From a virus: a stretch of DNA of 25,721 bases. A program made the position numbers and the translations under genes. The DNA lies in IMG/VR virus record IMGVR_UViG_3300008117_000262, positions 1 to 25,721 of that record; one strand, written 5' to 3'. The notes under the pieces are model-generated. The model made no database searches and was not told where the DNA came from. It saw only the letters and a program-made list of their open reading frames with translations. This document shows positions 1-6,658 of this stretch, in pieces; positions within the stretch are counted from its first letter, which is position 1; each line of letters opens with the position of its first letter.

Positions 1-3
1 CAA

Positions 4-489
4 ATGTCTGGTTTAAGCGATCTGCAAGAAGCTATCAAGGCTCAAGAACAAAATATGGCACAGCAGCAAGCAAAAATTGATGAGCAAGAACGATTAGCGC
101 TGGAGCTTGCAAATGCCCAGAAAGAGCAAATGCTATCTCTCGCGCAAGAGAGAAGAGCAAGAGTCATTGCAAATGTTTCTCTGGCCTCTGAGAGAGCTTC
201 AGAAGCTGAAGAAAATAGAGCACAAGCAGCCCTTGCAAGAGCTAAGACCATCACCGAAATTGCAGCCCTTCGCGATGATAGAATTATCAAGGTACTGGAG
301 TTTGTGAATATGCTTGAGCAGCAAGAAGCTGGGGATCGTGAAAATATTGACCAGAAAATACATGCTCAATCAGATCAAATTAATACAGAAACGCAGGGCT
401 CTGCTGAGAATATGCAGCTAGAAGCCCAGCAACAAATGGAGCAATTTGCTCGCCAAAATATGCAAACAATGCAAGAAGGAGGCTCTTAG
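4..489 (+). CDS. Coiled-coil late-operon protein, possibly 5'-partial
   Basis: No family recognised. The 161-residue product is rich in Gln, Glu and Ala and almost wholly helical, with heptad-like runs over about residues 5-95 and a Gln/Met-rich tail. The ATG has only three bases before it and the frame is open to the window edge, so this may be the tail of a longer protein (portal C-termini often end in such Gln-rich helices) or a separate gene. Being first in a + strand operon leading to scaffold and capsid genes, it is inferred to belong to head morphogenesis. Its TAG stop overlaps the stop of the opposing HNH gene and lies inside a perfect inverted repeat. Confidence 0.7.
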   Translation: MSGLSDLQEAIKAQEQNMAQQQAKIDEQERLALELANAQKEQMLSLAQERRARVIANVSLASERASEAEENRAQAALARAKTITEIAALRDDRIIKVLEFVNMLEQQEAGDRENIDQKIHAQSDQINTETQGSAENMQLEAQQQMEQFARQNMQTMQEGGS

Positions 490-506
490 AGTTCAGTAAA
501 CTCTAA
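486..506. terminator. Perfect hairpin at convergent gene ends
   Basis: TTAGAGTT and AACTCTAA form a perfect 8-bp stem around the 5-nt loop CAGTA. The left arm contains the stop codons of both the + strand coiled-coil gene and the - strand HNH gene. There is no long T-run on either side, so intrinsic termination is only possible. It could instead protect mRNA ends or mark the edge of the HNH insertion. Confidence 0.4.
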
Positions 507-1031
507 GGTATTATGATGGTATTTCATATGGCAAGAATGACAAAGAATAGCAAGATTATAGAGTTCATTGTTTTCTCTATTCTCATCAATATGATGAGCA
601 TCAAGCTTCTCGGTTTTTTTGCAAATAATACATTCATTTGGAAGTTCGCGGAGAGCATATTTTCTGTAGCTAAACTTACCTCTAATAAAATTGGGGTTTT
701 TATCCCTGACTTTATTTTTACTTCGATTTCCAGATTTGTTGTAGCATTCATTAGAGCAAAAAAACGAATTATCATTAGATTTTCTGAAATTAGTTCCACA
801 AACCTTGCAAGGAATCAAAATAATTTCATATCTCGATTTGTTAGAGCAACTTATTCCGCAAAATCTTCTTTTTTTGGTTTTGTGGTGTCTAAACTCAGTG
901 TTACATACCGCGCAATTTGTCAAAACATGGTGATCTTCACTGTAGCATTTTCTAGAGCAATACATCCAGTTGCCGCGGTTTTTCCGCGTTTTAAGAAAGT
1001 TTTTTTTACAATTTTTACAAATTCTATCCAT
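486..1031 (-). CDS. HNH endonuclease with tandem zinc knuckles (free-standing homing type)
   Basis: Predicted DNA-cleaving HNH nuclease of about 181 residues. Three successive Cys4-type knuckles come first (CKNC/CSRKC, CAVC/CGISC, CKVC/CSNEC), presumably for DNA binding or folding. A C-terminal HNH core follows: CIIC, then DAHHID with the catalytic-type His pair, an Asn, and LCHSCH. The gene is transcribed against the late operon and fills the gap between two head genes, as homing or free-standing HNH genes in phages commonly do. The ATG at 1031 is preferred; an in-frame TTG lies 6 bases upstream and neither has a clear ribosome-binding site. The family call is firm; actual homing activity is inference. 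Confidence 0.88.
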   Translation of the reverse strand: MDRICKNCKKNFLKTRKNRGNWMYCSRKCYSEDHHVLTNCAVCNTEFRHHKTKKRRFCGISCSNKSRYEIILIPCKVCGTNFRKSNDNSFFCSNECYNKSGNRSKNKVRDKNPNFIRGKFSYRKYALRELPNECIICKKTEKLDAHHIDENRENNELYNLAILCHSCHMKYHHNTLEFTEL

Positions 1032-1060
1032 TATCAACCATTATACCATAGGAGTTAATT

Positions 1061-1276
1061 ATGGCATACGATAAATCAAGCGGAAGCGGTGGGAAAAAAG
1101 GTCTTCTGCAATCAGGAAAAGGCATGTGCTCATACGGTTCAAACCCAATGTCTGCTGCGTCAAGAGTATCACCTATGTGTGGGCCTGGAATGAATCCACA
1201 GCAAAATAAAGCTAACAGGCTTTTGCAAAAAGCGCATGCTGAAAATGATTCTATGCGTGGAAAAGCAGGGATGTAA
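1061..1276 (+). CDS. Small Gly/Ser/Met-rich protein, unknown
   Basis: A 71-residue protein that I do not recognise. The N-terminal half is flexible and Gly/Ser/Lys-rich with a GSGGKKG stretch and scattered Met and Cys. The C-terminal third (about residues 48-65) looks helical and ends in a basic tail. A GGAG six bases before the ATG supports the start. It is the first + strand gene after the HNH insertion and lies just upstream of the scaffold and capsid genes, so a virion or assembly role is inferred from context only. Confidence 0.72.
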   Translation: MAYDKSSGSGGKKGLLQSGKGMCSYGSNPMSAASRVSPMCGPGMNPQQNKANRLLQKAHAENDSMRGKAGM

Positions 1277-1287
1277 AGCGGTTTTAC

Positions 1288-1659
1288 ATGAAATTTGACG
1301 CAGCCAGCGGATTAATTTTGCCCGAAGATGTCATAGATGAGAAAGCTTCATTGAAAAAAGTTATAGATGACGTCGTGGACAAAACTGTTATGCAACACCA
1401 GCATTTGGATCAGACATACTTTCTAACATTACACGCCAAGTTTAATGATAAGGGAGAATTCTGCATCAGTCCGCCTTATATCACGTATAAACTGCCTCAG
1501 TTCATGACAAATAGCTTTGTATTCTGGGTCTGCAATAGGAAATCAATTTGTGAACTACTTTGGATGGTTCCGGCCAAAAAACCTGGACAAAAGCCAAAGC
1601 CGATATTTAATGAAAACGGTGTAGCCTACCTACAAGCAAAAGGCGCAATGCCGTCATGA
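1288..1659 (+). CDS. Conserved-looking phage protein upstream of scaffold, unknown
   Basis: The 123-residue product looks folded and soluble: a helical N-terminal stretch (residues 15-40), then a mixed beta region rich in aromatics with a VFWVCNRK segment near residue 80, and a Pro/Lys-rich linker (KKPGQKPKP) near 98-106. No family or catalytic motif recognised. The ribosome-binding site is weak. The 11-base gap from the gene before and its place ahead of the scaffold suggest a role in head assembly, but that is inference. Confidence 0.75.
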   Translation: MKFDAASGLILPEDVIDEKASLKKVIDDVVDKTVMQHQHLDQTYFLTLHAKFNDKGEFCISPPYITYKLPQFMTNSFVFWVCNRKSICELLWMVPAKKPGQKPKPIFNENGVAYLQAKGAMPS

Positions 1660-1699
1660 TCGGATAATCTCATGCTAGTTACGTAAAAGGAGGGCATTT

Positions 1700-2314
1700 A
1701 TGCCAGACGAGGAAATAGTAACACCTCAAGAAAACGCAGGAACAGAGCTTGCTCAAGAGATGATCCAAGATCAAAAGATCGAGATCGCTAATGAGATAGC
1801 TCAAGATGATCTTCCAAAAGAAGACCACGTGCCACTTTCTAAGTTTATTAAAGAGCGAAAGAAACGGCAAGAAGCAGAACAAAGGGCTATGCAGTTCGAG
1901 AAGCAGAAGCAACAAGTTGAGGATCATTCACAATATGAGTCCGCAACAAGAGCCGATCTCGGACAAACGCAAAATGTGATTATACGGATTGTGGAAGAAC
2001 GCCAATGGGCTAGAAACAATCCTGAAAAATACGAGCGTCTGCAAGCTAACTTAGAGGATTTTTTAGAAAAAAAACCCTATTTGGCAGAAGCGTTAAAGCA
2101 CGCTCCTAATCGCTGGGAAGAAGCTTATGAGTTAATGGACGCGCTCTCAACTAAAGAACGCAAAGTTGCTAAGCCTGTAGAGAAAAGAAGGGATGCACCA
2201 AATTCGCCAACTTCTGTACCTAAGGCTAGTGCAATAAATGAAGTTAAAGATTTCATGGCCATGACTGATGCTGAATACCGCGCTTATAGAGAGTCTAAAC
2301 GTGTACGTCGATAG
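1700..2314 (+). CDS. Capsid scaffold-type protein
   Basis: Likely the internal scaffold that guides capsid assembly and then leaves or is degraded. The 204-residue product is highly charged and helical, with an acidic N-terminus (residues 1-45), a Lys/Gln/Glu coiled coil at about 47-77, and a basic C-terminus (RESKRVRR). A basic helical C-terminus that docks to coat protein is typical of phage scaffolds. It lies immediately upstream of the major capsid gene, the usual scaffold position, with a strong AAGGAGG ribosome-binding site. There is no sequence signature, so the call rests on position, size and composition. Confidence 0.75.
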   Translation: MPDEEIVTPQENAGTELAQEMIQDQKIEIANEIAQDDLPKEDHVPLSKFIKERKKRQEAEQRAMQFEKQKQQVEDHSQYESATRADLGQTQNVIIRIVEERQWARNNPEKYERLQANLEDFLEKKPYLAEALKHAPNRWEEAYELMDALSTKERKVAKPVEKRRDAPNSPTSVPKASAINEVKDFMAMTDAEYRAYRESKRVRR

Positions 2315-2335
2315 GAGTACAACGAGGAGACACTA

Positions 2336-3274
2336 ATGTCAGTAACAACCACTAGCGGATACGGTTCAATGTCCGACCGCTGGGCGCATAGAGCTTTGCT
2401 TCAGAGAAGCAAGCCTCAAAACGTCCACAACTTATTTGGTAGAGCATTTACTTTACCGCAAAAGAATACCGATACAATGGCGTTCAGAAGACAAGAAAAC
2501 CTTGATTCTGATCCAGTAGTTTTGCCAGAAGGAGCAGATCCAGCACCTGAGCAAATCCAAAAATTTGACATCAACGTTACCATTCAAGAATTTGGTAAGG
2601 TTGTACTTCTTTCCCGTAAAGTTTTGCTTGTCGTTGAAGATGATACTGCTTCTGAAACAGCAGATAACCTCTCTCAATGTATGCATACAATGCTTGACAA
2701 GGTAACTAGAGACGTTTGGGCAGCTGCTGTACCTCAAATTTCATGTCTTAATGGTGTGAATGGTAACGCGATTACAGAACTCACACAGACAGACGTCAAC
2801 AGAGCTATACAGTATCTTGATGATAACAACACTGAAAAGATGACACCGACAATCGAAGGTACATCCAAATTTGGTACAGGACCCGTAGAAGCTGGTTTCT
2901 GGGTTACTGCTCACGTAAACTTAAAACCAGACATTCGCTCTCTTGCAGCTTTTGTACCTACTTCACAGTACGGATCACAAGAGCCAGTATTGCAAGCGGA
3001 ATATGGAGCTACAGACGAAGCAAGATGGGTAACATCTACACTCGTTACTAAAACTGATGCTAACCCACCAGTCTACTATAACACGTTCATCGGCGCTAAT
3101 GCTTATGGATACGTTGGATTAGATCAAGTGTCTACTGAGATGATCTTGAAGCCACTTGGCTTTAATGACTACCTCAATAGATTCCAGTCTATGGGTTTTA
3201 CAGCCTGGTTTAATGCCGCCATACTCGATGACTCGCATATGGTTACTCTTTTATCAACTAAAGCAGCAGCTTAA
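2336..3274 (+). CDS. Major capsid protein, N4-gp56 family
   Basis: Main shell subunit of the head (HK97-type fold expected). The 312-residue protein carries the family's typical run: an N-terminal arm, an FxxxxLPQKNTDTMAFRR segment (about 38-53), a VTIQEFGKVVLLSRK strand (80-94), and the helix with DNLSQCMHTMLDKVTRD (107-123). Later, AHVNLKPDIRSL (about 192-203) and the central YGATDEARWVTS region are also typical. A good GAGGAG ribosome-binding site precedes the ATG. Scaffold upstream and decoration and connector genes downstream fit. N4-gp56 capsids occur in many podoviruses unrelated to N4, so this does not make it N4-like. Confidence 0.93.
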   Translation: MSVTTTSGYGSMSDRWAHRALLQRSKPQNVHNLFGRAFTLPQKNTDTMAFRRQENLDSDPVVLPEGADPAPEQIQKFDINVTIQEFGKVVLLSRKVLLVVEDDTASETADNLSQCMHTMLDKVTRDVWAAAVPQISCLNGVNGNAITELTQTDVNRAIQYLDDNNTEKMTPTIEGTSKFGTGPVEAGFWVTAHVNLKPDIRSLAAFVPTSQYGSQEPVLQAEYGATDEARWVTSTLVTKTDANPPVYYNTFIGANAYGYVGLDQVSTEMILKPLGFNDYLNRFQSMGFTAWFNAAILDDSHMVTLLSTKAAA

Positions 3275-3285
3275 GGAGGCGCGAC

Positions 3286-4053
3286 ATGGCAGACTTAAAA
3301 TTAGGCGAAACCTGTACTGAGGCATTTAAATTTATCTCAGCTGGAACAGCCCATACATTTACTTTCAACTTTCAGCCGGACAAGGTTACTTTTTATAATC
3401 TTTCCGATTGGACAGCTACAGCAGCAGGAAAACCTATCTCAGTTTGGTTTAGAGATCAAACGCCTACGGGTGACGCTTACCAGGAACAGGTTGTTGATAC
3501 GTCAGCAGGTGCATCGTTTAACTTTGTTCTTGAAACTACTAACGGTTTCACTGTTGCAGATACTGAAGGGGGCGTTTCTGATAGACACGCAACTATTAGC
3601 GGTATCACAGCTGCTGATCCTGTAGTCATCACACACAGTGCGTATACGTTCCAGACAAACCAGATCGTCACTATTACCGATCTTGGCGATGTTGGCGTTA
3701 CTGACCGTGGTATGCAACAGCTTAACAACAACAGATATTCTATCGTTGTGCTCTCCCCAACCACATTCTCTCTCAAGGATGTTATCACTGGTGAGCCTAT
3801 CGATGGTACACTGTTTACACCATATGTTAGCGGTGGAAGAATTGCTCTTGATACAGCTGTTATCAGCTTAAACAACCCGCAAGTAACTCCATACAGCAAT
3901 CTAAACCCATATAATCCTAATCCATACGCTTATGACCCGATTGAGTATAAACTTACAGCGGGTACGGCAGTTATGGGTTCTGATGGCGATGTATTCTTAA
4001 TTGAAGTCATCAAATATGGCCAGGTTTATAACCTAGGTGATTTGCTAGTCTAA
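3286..4053 (+). CDS. Head-associated beta protein with FCCH-like module
   Basis: A 255-residue, beta-rich protein directly after the capsid gene, with a very strong AAGGAGG ribosome-binding site, so probably made in quantity. Candidate decoration or head-tail protein. Residues about 107-186 form a module seen in many phage virion proteins and usually labelled ubiquitin-activating E1 FCCH-like: VTITDL, then NNNRYSIVV, SPTTFSL and finally TPYVSGG. The name reflects fold similarity and implies no ubiquitin chemistry. The flanking regions (1-105 and 187-255, the latter with NP-rich loops) are not recognised. The same module recurs in the next gene and in the tail gene at 6658. Confidence 0.8.
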   Translation: MADLKLGETCTEAFKFISAGTAHTFTFNFQPDKVTFYNLSDWTATAAGKPISVWFRDQTPTGDAYQEQVVDTSAGASFNFVLETTNGFTVADTEGGVSDRHATISGITAADPVVITHSAYTFQTNQIVTITDLGDVGVTDRGMQQLNNNRYSIVVLSPTTFSLKDVITGEPIDGTLFTPYVSGGRIALDTAVISLNNPQVTPYSNLNPYNPNPYAYDPIEYKLTAGTAVMGSDGDVFLIEVIKYGQVYNLGDLLV

Positions 4054-4090
4054 GTTTGGGAAAACATGGTGTTTGCCCCCTACGCGTTTT

Positions 4091-4120
4091 GATGGTTGCT
4101 GCGCAAGAAACCATCTTTTA
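4091..4120 (+). terminator. Possible weak terminator or attenuator
   Basis: GATGGTT (4091-4097) pairs with AACCATC (4109-4115) around an 11-nt loop and is followed by TTTTA. It lies between the abundant head genes and the next gene, where partial termination would lower downstream expression. The stem is short and the T-run only four, so this is tentative. Confidence 0.35.
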
Positions 4121-4133
4121 TATGAAGGATACT

Positions 4134-4481
4134 ATGCCACCGTTAGGACAAGCAGTACATAGAGCAAATATCGTTAATGTAACAAATTCCTATCCATGCA
4201 GCGTTGAGCATGATTTAGAGGATGGATTTGATACATTTGATTTTGTGCGCATTACTGACTTAAACGGAATGATGCCCATTCCACGTGGACAAGATCAGAT
4301 AAACAATTATCGGTATCGCATAATCGTGACAAGCCCATTCACGTTCGATTTGCAAGATGCCACGACCTATGAATATATAGACTCGACAGGTTACACACCG
4401 TATGTGTCGGGGGGTTCGGTCAATCGTGTACCGACCAATTTTTATTATAGAGGAGATGAAAATGACCAAGAAGTCACTTGA
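4134..4481 (+). CDS. Short paralogue of the FCCH-like module protein
   Basis: This 115-residue protein is almost entirely one copy of the beta module in the preceding gene. ITDL, RG..Q(I/L)NN, RY.I.V, SP.TF.L.D, IDxT and TPYVSGG line up in the same order and spacing, so the two probably arose by duplication. The ATG at 4134 is chosen because AAGGA sits four bases upstream; an in-frame ATG at 4122 and a TTG at 4056 lack a ribosome-binding site. The last 20 bases overlap the following gene. A head or connector role is inferred from position. Confidence 0.75.
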   Translation: MPPLGQAVHRANIVNVTNSYPCSVEHDLEDGFDTFDFVRITDLNGMMPIPRGQDQINNYRYRIIVTSPFTFDLQDATTYEYIDSTGYTPYVSGGSVNRVPTNFYYRGDENDQEVT

Positions 4482-4920
4482 CGAAGTTATAGATAAAGCA
4501 GCTGAGAGAGTACCTTTAGAAGATATGCCTTTAAACTCAATAAGAGATTATCGTCTATACAATGAAGAAGTGCGTAGGCTTAATAAGCTTGCTAAACAGA
4601 GAGACAAAAGCTTGAAAGAAGGTATATACCAGATTAAGCAATGTCCTGAAGAGCTACATCCTAAGCAAAGAGTTACAGTGCACAATAACCAGCAACCAAA
4701 CAATCCGGTTCCGGTGCATTTGAGCAATGATCTAATCCATTTTGATAAAAAGTTGCAACCTGGTGTTGAATATGACTTGCCTGAATGTGTCATACACCAT
4801 ATAGCTTCTTTAGGAAACCCACAATGGAAATGGAGAAATAAGGCTGACGGCTCTAAAGAAACATTTTACGATCATAAAACGCCTAGATTTTCCGTTAGAA
4901 CTGTTTACACAGGTACATAA
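4462..4920 (+). CDS. Late structural-region protein, unknown
   Basis: A 152-residue soluble protein. The N-terminal half is helical and charged (about 1-65, with a clear helix around residues 30-55). The second half is beta-like with PVPVHLSNDLIHF, then GVEYDLPECVIHHI and an aromatic NPQWKWRNK motif. No family recognised. The ATG at 4462 has AGGAG six bases upstream; the in-frame ATG at 4456 would abut the ribosome-binding site. It overlaps the gene before by 20 bases and the adaptor gene after by one (TAATG). Position between capsid and adaptor suggests a head-completion or connector role. Confidence 0.75.
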   Translation: MTKKSLDEVIDKAAERVPLEDMPLNSIRDYRLYNEEVRRLNKLAKQRDKSLKEGIYQIKQCPEELHPKQRVTVHNNQQPNNPVPVHLSNDLIHFDKKLQPGVEYDLPECVIHHIASLGNPQWKWRNKADGSKETFYDHKTPRFSVRTVYTGT

Positions 4921-5609
4921 TGACTAGATCAGTGACTCAATGCCTAACTATAATGAGACGAGCCTTAGGACGTAAAAACGTTAACGATCCTGATGCTTCA
5001 CCGGAAATTCTTTTAAGCTACCTCAACGATGCTATCAGCCTTACCATGTCTGATGATGTAAAGGTTTTTGAAAACTACGGTACACTCTCATTTACGATTG
5101 ACGACAGCACGATTAATGGTGTTTATACGTTTAATGACGTAGGCGCAGCAGATCAGTTTGTCAATATAGGCATTGAGGCATTTATATCGTTTGAAGATCC
5201 TGTCAACCGAAGCACAAGCTGGAATAGTCTACAGATTTATGAGGATCCAGGCGAGTTCTACTCTATATGGGGTATTAACAATAGCCTTATCCTAGTCCGT
5301 GGATACCCAACGATGATGCTTTATTACGGCAATGAATTTGTATTTAGGACACTACCTGATCGCGAATATCTAGTGCATATTTATGGGTATAAGCAAATAT
5401 CAGATTTCCCAGATCAATCAGGCGACCTTCCATTCGATTATTGGCTGCGTTATTTAGCCTATTTAGCTGCATCAAACTATGCAAGGGACTTCAGATATCC
5501 TCCTGATCAGCTAGCTTTGATTAAAGACGGATATTCACACGAGCGAAAGTTATTATTAACAAGACGGCATAACCAAGCAAAAACAAATCGCTGCATGCCA
5601 AGATTTTAG
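4920..5609 (+). CDS. Head-tail adaptor, P22 gp4/SU10-adaptor-like
   Basis: Probable connector that sits under the portal and joins head to short tail. The 229-residue protein starts with a helix-rich segment resembling gp4-type adaptors: a run around residues 5-17, then ILLSYLNDAISL (30-41) and DDVKVFENYG. A beta middle follows, then a helical C-terminal part with FDYWLRYLAYLAASNYARDF. The last Tyr/Ala/Leu helix followed by a basic tail is typical of this group. It is coupled to the preceding gene by TAATG and lies in the expected place between capsid and tail genes. The family call is from pattern recognition, not a profile match. Confidence 0.68.
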   Translation: MTRSVTQCLTIMRRALGRKNVNDPDASPEILLSYLNDAISLTMSDDVKVFENYGTLSFTIDDSTINGVYTFNDVGAADQFVNIGIEAFISFEDPVNRSTSWNSLQIYEDPGEFYSIWGINNSLILVRGYPTMMLYYGNEFVFRTLPDREYLVHIYGYKQISDFPDQSGDLPFDYWLRYLAYLAASNYARDFRYPPDQLALIKDGYSHERKLLLTRRHNQAKTNRCMPRF

Positions 5610-5617
5610 GAGCACAT

Positions 5618-5773
5618 ATGCCATTAGTAAAAGGTAAATCGAAAGCCGACATACGGCAAAATATTGAGACGGAAATGCGATTAGGAAATAAACCAAGGCG
5701 TCAAGCTGTGGCAATTGCTCTAAATGTTGCTAAAAAATCAGGTTACAAACCAAAAAAGAAAGGTGCAAAATGA
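5618..5773 (+). CDS. Small basic protein, DUF6496-like
   Basis: A 51-residue gene with an ideal AGGAG ribosome-binding site five bases before the ATG. The product begins MPLVKGKSK, has a helix NIETEMRLGN, and then the motif PRRQAVAIALNVAKKSG before a Lys-rich tail. The QA(V/I)AIAL..A(R/K)K pattern is common in small phage and bacterial proteins labelled DUF6496. Function unknown; the basic nature could suit DNA or virion binding. It overlaps the next gene by ATGA, so the two are translationally coupled. Confidence 0.78.
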   Translation: MPLVKGKSKADIRQNIETEMRLGNKPRRQAVAIALNVAKKSGYKPKKKGAK

Positions 5774-5967
5774 AGTGCTCTAAGATGTCAAAAGACCGTG
5801 GCGATAAAAAATACATGGAAAAAGATGAGAAGCATGACCGCAAACGCGACATGGATCAAATGAAATCCATGAAAACGGCTGGTATTGCAACTGCATTTAA
5901 AAAAGCACAAAAGCAAATGGGTAAAAAAAATACCCTTGTGAAACCAAAAGCCCAGAAGAAGGTATAA
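5770..5967 (+). CDS. Small Lys/Met-rich basic protein, unknown
   Basis: A 65-residue, strongly basic protein dominated by Lys, Asp and Met, with alternating KD/KH charge clusters (1-32), a short hydrophobic patch TAGIATAFKKA (about 36-46) and a Lys-rich end. No family recognised. The ATGA overlap with the previous small gene and a single-base gap to the next support translation. Two consecutive tiny basic proteins inside a virion operon might be minor head components or DNA-binding proteins, which is speculation. Confidence 0.65.
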   Translation: MKCSKMSKDRGDKKYMEKDEKHDRKRDMDQMKSMKTAGIATAFKKAQKQMGKKNTLVKPKAQKKV

Positions 5968-5968
5968 G

Positions 5969-6658
5969 ATGGTCTGGAATGGTACTTGGCCCATAGGAAA
6001 CATATCTGTAAAAGCTAACAGAACACCTGGTAATCAAAATACTACCTATATTGAGACCAATATGGGCGGAACAGCTAACAACATCGCTTATACTACAGCT
6101 ACAAAAGATCATTTCTGGAACCAGGGCGCAGATCTATCTGGACACCATAGATTTTTTAAAGCACCTGGATTTACTGTAGGGGGTGTCCCTACTAATCCAG
6201 GAGATCCGGGTGATGGTGGATTGGGTACAAGCATAGACGGCATTATGTATCTCAAAACTGCAAGCACATCTGTCGCACGGGTAGAGATGTTTTACCGTAA
6301 CGGTCAAGGAATTTACCAAGTAGGGCCATCTTACCAAACGGGTACATTTACAATTGCAGGAAATACAATACAAACGATTGTAGCGTTGCCCGCAAATGTG
6401 TATGGACATATTTTCATGGTATATGATGCAGATAAAAGTTTATCATGCGAAGGGATAGTCAGTTCAAGTGCTTCACAAACTAGGGGTTTTACCTCAAGGG
6501 TAAGGTCTTCTTCATCTGGTTTCGGTTCTTTCGATTACGTCATTGAGTTATTAAATGATGCTGTTGGTGGATTAAATTTAAGATGCAGACAAGGTGATGG
6601 AACTTCTGGTGATGTAAATGGTAACTGGACATGGTATCTAACTTATAGAGCGCAATAA
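5969..6658 (+). CDS. Beta-rich virion protein, unknown
   Basis: A 229-residue protein with the look of a surface virion component: Gly/Ser/Thr-rich, Trp at positions 3 and 7, and a Gly/Pro loop NPGDPGDGGLGTS near residues 76-88. Alternating hydrophobic strands follow, ending in NWTWYLTYRAQ. No Cys-based or catalytic motif is seen. AAGG upstream and TAATG coupling to the large tail gene place it in the late operon. It could be a head fibre, plug or hub-associated protein; none can be preferred. Confidence 0.75.
   Translation: MVWNGTWPIGNISVKANRTPGNQNTTYIETNMGGTANNIAYTTATKDHFWNQGADLSGHHRFFKAPGFTVGGVPTNPGDPGDGGLGTSIDGIMYLKTASTSVARVEMFYRNGQGIYQVGPSYQTGTFTIAGNTIQTIVALPANVYGHIFMVYDADKSLSCEGIVSSSASQTRGFTSRVRSSSSGFGSFDYVIELLNDAVGGLNLRCRQGDGTSGDVNGNWTWYLTYRAQ

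Noticed and set aside
513-1058. Long + strand open frame of 181 codons across the HNH gene
   Set aside because: Its product is hydrophobic and without motifs, while the opposite strand shows clear zinc knuckles and an HNH core. It is the antisense shadow of that gene.
2336-3274. Calling the phage N4-like
   Set aside because: The capsid family name alone does not show this. No giant virion RNA polymerase or other N4 hallmark gene is present in the window.
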